Below, piece after piece: positions 63,201 through 64,000 of a stretch of 64,000 bases of DNA. The notes under the pieces are model-generated. The model did no database searches and was not told the DNA's origin. It saw only the letters and a program-made list of their open reading frames with translations. Location: NCBI RefSeq assembly GCF_004209755.1, contig NZ_CP035913.1:1178001-1242000 (forward strand), read 5' to 3'. This DNA comes from Pseudoduganella lutea. Lineage in GTDB: Bacteria > Pseudomonadota > Gammaproteobacteria > Burkholderiales > Burkholderiaceae_D. Position 1 is the first letter of the stretch; every line of letters begins with the position of its first letter. The position numbers and the translations under genes are program-made.

Positions 63201-64000
63201 CGCCAGCACGGTCAGGATGTAGCGCGAAGGATCGGCGGCCGGCGGCAGCGTGAAGTCCGCATTGCCGCTGCTGTCCGTCCGCAATTCTTCCGTCTTCAGG
63301 TCGACAGGGAACAGGCCGCTGTAGCGCAGCTCGCCTTCCACGAGTGTGTTCTGCTGGCCGCGCAGCGACAGCGTGAGTTTCGCGTTGCGCACCGGCTTGC
63401 CATCGGCGTAACGCAGCGCGATCGTGCCTTCGACACGTTCGCCCGTCTTGAATTCGGGCTTCGCCGGCTGCACGCTGATCTCGAAGTGCGGCTTGATGTA
63501 CTCGGCCACGCGGAAAGCCGCGCCATACATGCCGCCCTGGTAGCTGAAGCGCAGCTCGTAGCCACCGGCGCCGGCCTGCACCGGCAGGCGGAAGCGGGTT
63601 TCGGTCCCCGTTTCCGGCGACAGCTGCAGCGTTTGCGTCAGCAGCGGCGTGCCGTTCGGGTCGAATACGGTCAGGCCGACGGGCGCCGCCGCGGCAGCCT
63701 GCGAAGCGCGCGCGGACGTGAACTCGCGGCCCAGGAACTTCACGTTGACTTCGTCGCCAGGCCGGTACAGGGGGCGGTCCGTCACCGCGTACAGCTTCGT
63801 ATTGTAGATCTCGCTGTCATAGTAGAAATTCTCGGAAACGAACACGCCGCCGTCGCGATCCTCGCCCAGCACATAGGTGTGCTCCGGGCTGCCCCGCTCG
63901 AGCGCGGCGACGCCATCCTGGCCGGTGGTGCCGTACTGCAGCACGCCACTGCCGTCCGTCCACACGACACTGGTACCCGGTACGGCGGCGCCATTGTCGC
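60246..64000 (-). CDS. Alpha-2-macroglobulin family protein (YfaS type), 5' end beyond the window
   Basis: About 1250 residues are visible and the frame continues off the right edge; the GTG at 63965 is internal. Features are the MG-type beta domains ([27 protein letters not shown]), a bait-like middle, the A2M segment [30 protein letters not shown] (quoted in part) and a helical terpenoid-cyclase-like domain. At the thioester site, where bacterial proteins read YGCxEQ, this one reads YGGVEQ (Gly codon 61620-61622), so no thioester can form. Bacterial alpha-2-macroglobulins trap proteases in the periplasm; YfaS-type proteins are a thioester-less branch. The next genes downstream match yfaQ and yfaP. 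Confidence 0.9.
   Translation of the reverse strand, partial: [1250 protein letters not shown]

Overview
The window is GC-rich (roughly two thirds G+C) chromosomal DNA from a Gram-negative bacterium. Orn, MurB, RsgA, ArgF/ArgG, YajQ, a complete Wsp operon, PEP-CTERM proteins, a DUF2868/DUF3482 pair and a FadL porin together point to a betaproteobacterium of the Oxalobacteraceae (Massilia, Duganella or Pseudoduganella type). That placement is inferred from gene content and protein flavour, not from a marker gene. No rRNA, tRNA, CRISPR array, integrase or transposase was seen.

Layout. 1-6.6 kb: the end of a receiver-domain protein, two tandem PEP-CTERM secreted proteins, a two-subunit molybdenum hydroxylase (IorAB type) and a divergent Tat-exported amidase. 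6.7-14.8 kb: two very large RTX calcium-binding proteins on the minus strand. 14.9-20.8 kb: a membrane protein, a cystine symporter (TcyP), a histidine phosphatase coupled to an NAD(P)H-hydrate dehydratase, a Thr/Pro-rich lipoprotein and a FadL-type porin. 21.1-27.8 kb: an RND efflux pump with its adaptor, a DUF212 protein, a DUF475 membrane protein and a small membrane-anchored protein. 27.9-30.1 kb: a 730-residue alanine-rich coiled-coil protein. 30.2-35.3 kb: housekeeping genes (SrkA, UPF0149, Orn, an M48 protease, PCD, RsgA). 35.3-38.1 kb: a soluble TPR-GAF histidine kinase. 38.2-40.8 kb: argF, a VOC protein and argG.

40.9-49.6 kb holds a complete wspABCDEF-wspR operon, a surface-sensing chemosensory pathway that drives c-di-GMP synthesis. 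wspR overlaps convergent murB at their 3' ends. A yajQ gene (a reported c-di-GMP binder) and a nitronate monooxygenase-like gene follow. 52.5-55.6 kb: a terminator-derived 21-bp tandem array and a coupled DUF2868-DUF3482 membrane/GTPase pair. 55.8-56.9 kb: a disordered hydrophilic protein and a decayed-looking M15 peptidase lipoprotein. 57-64 kb: a tightly overlapping minus-strand operon encoding an alpha-2-macroglobulin (5' end beyond the window), a DUF2300 protein and two DUF2135 proteins, the counterpart of E. coli yfaS-yfaQ-yfaP.

Most genes are recognisable. The less ordinary material is the thioester-less alpha-2-macroglobulin operon, the giant RTX pair, the long coiled-coil protein, the TPR-GAF kinase, and several repeat or palindrome elements between genes (21.0, 27.9 and 52.5 kb).
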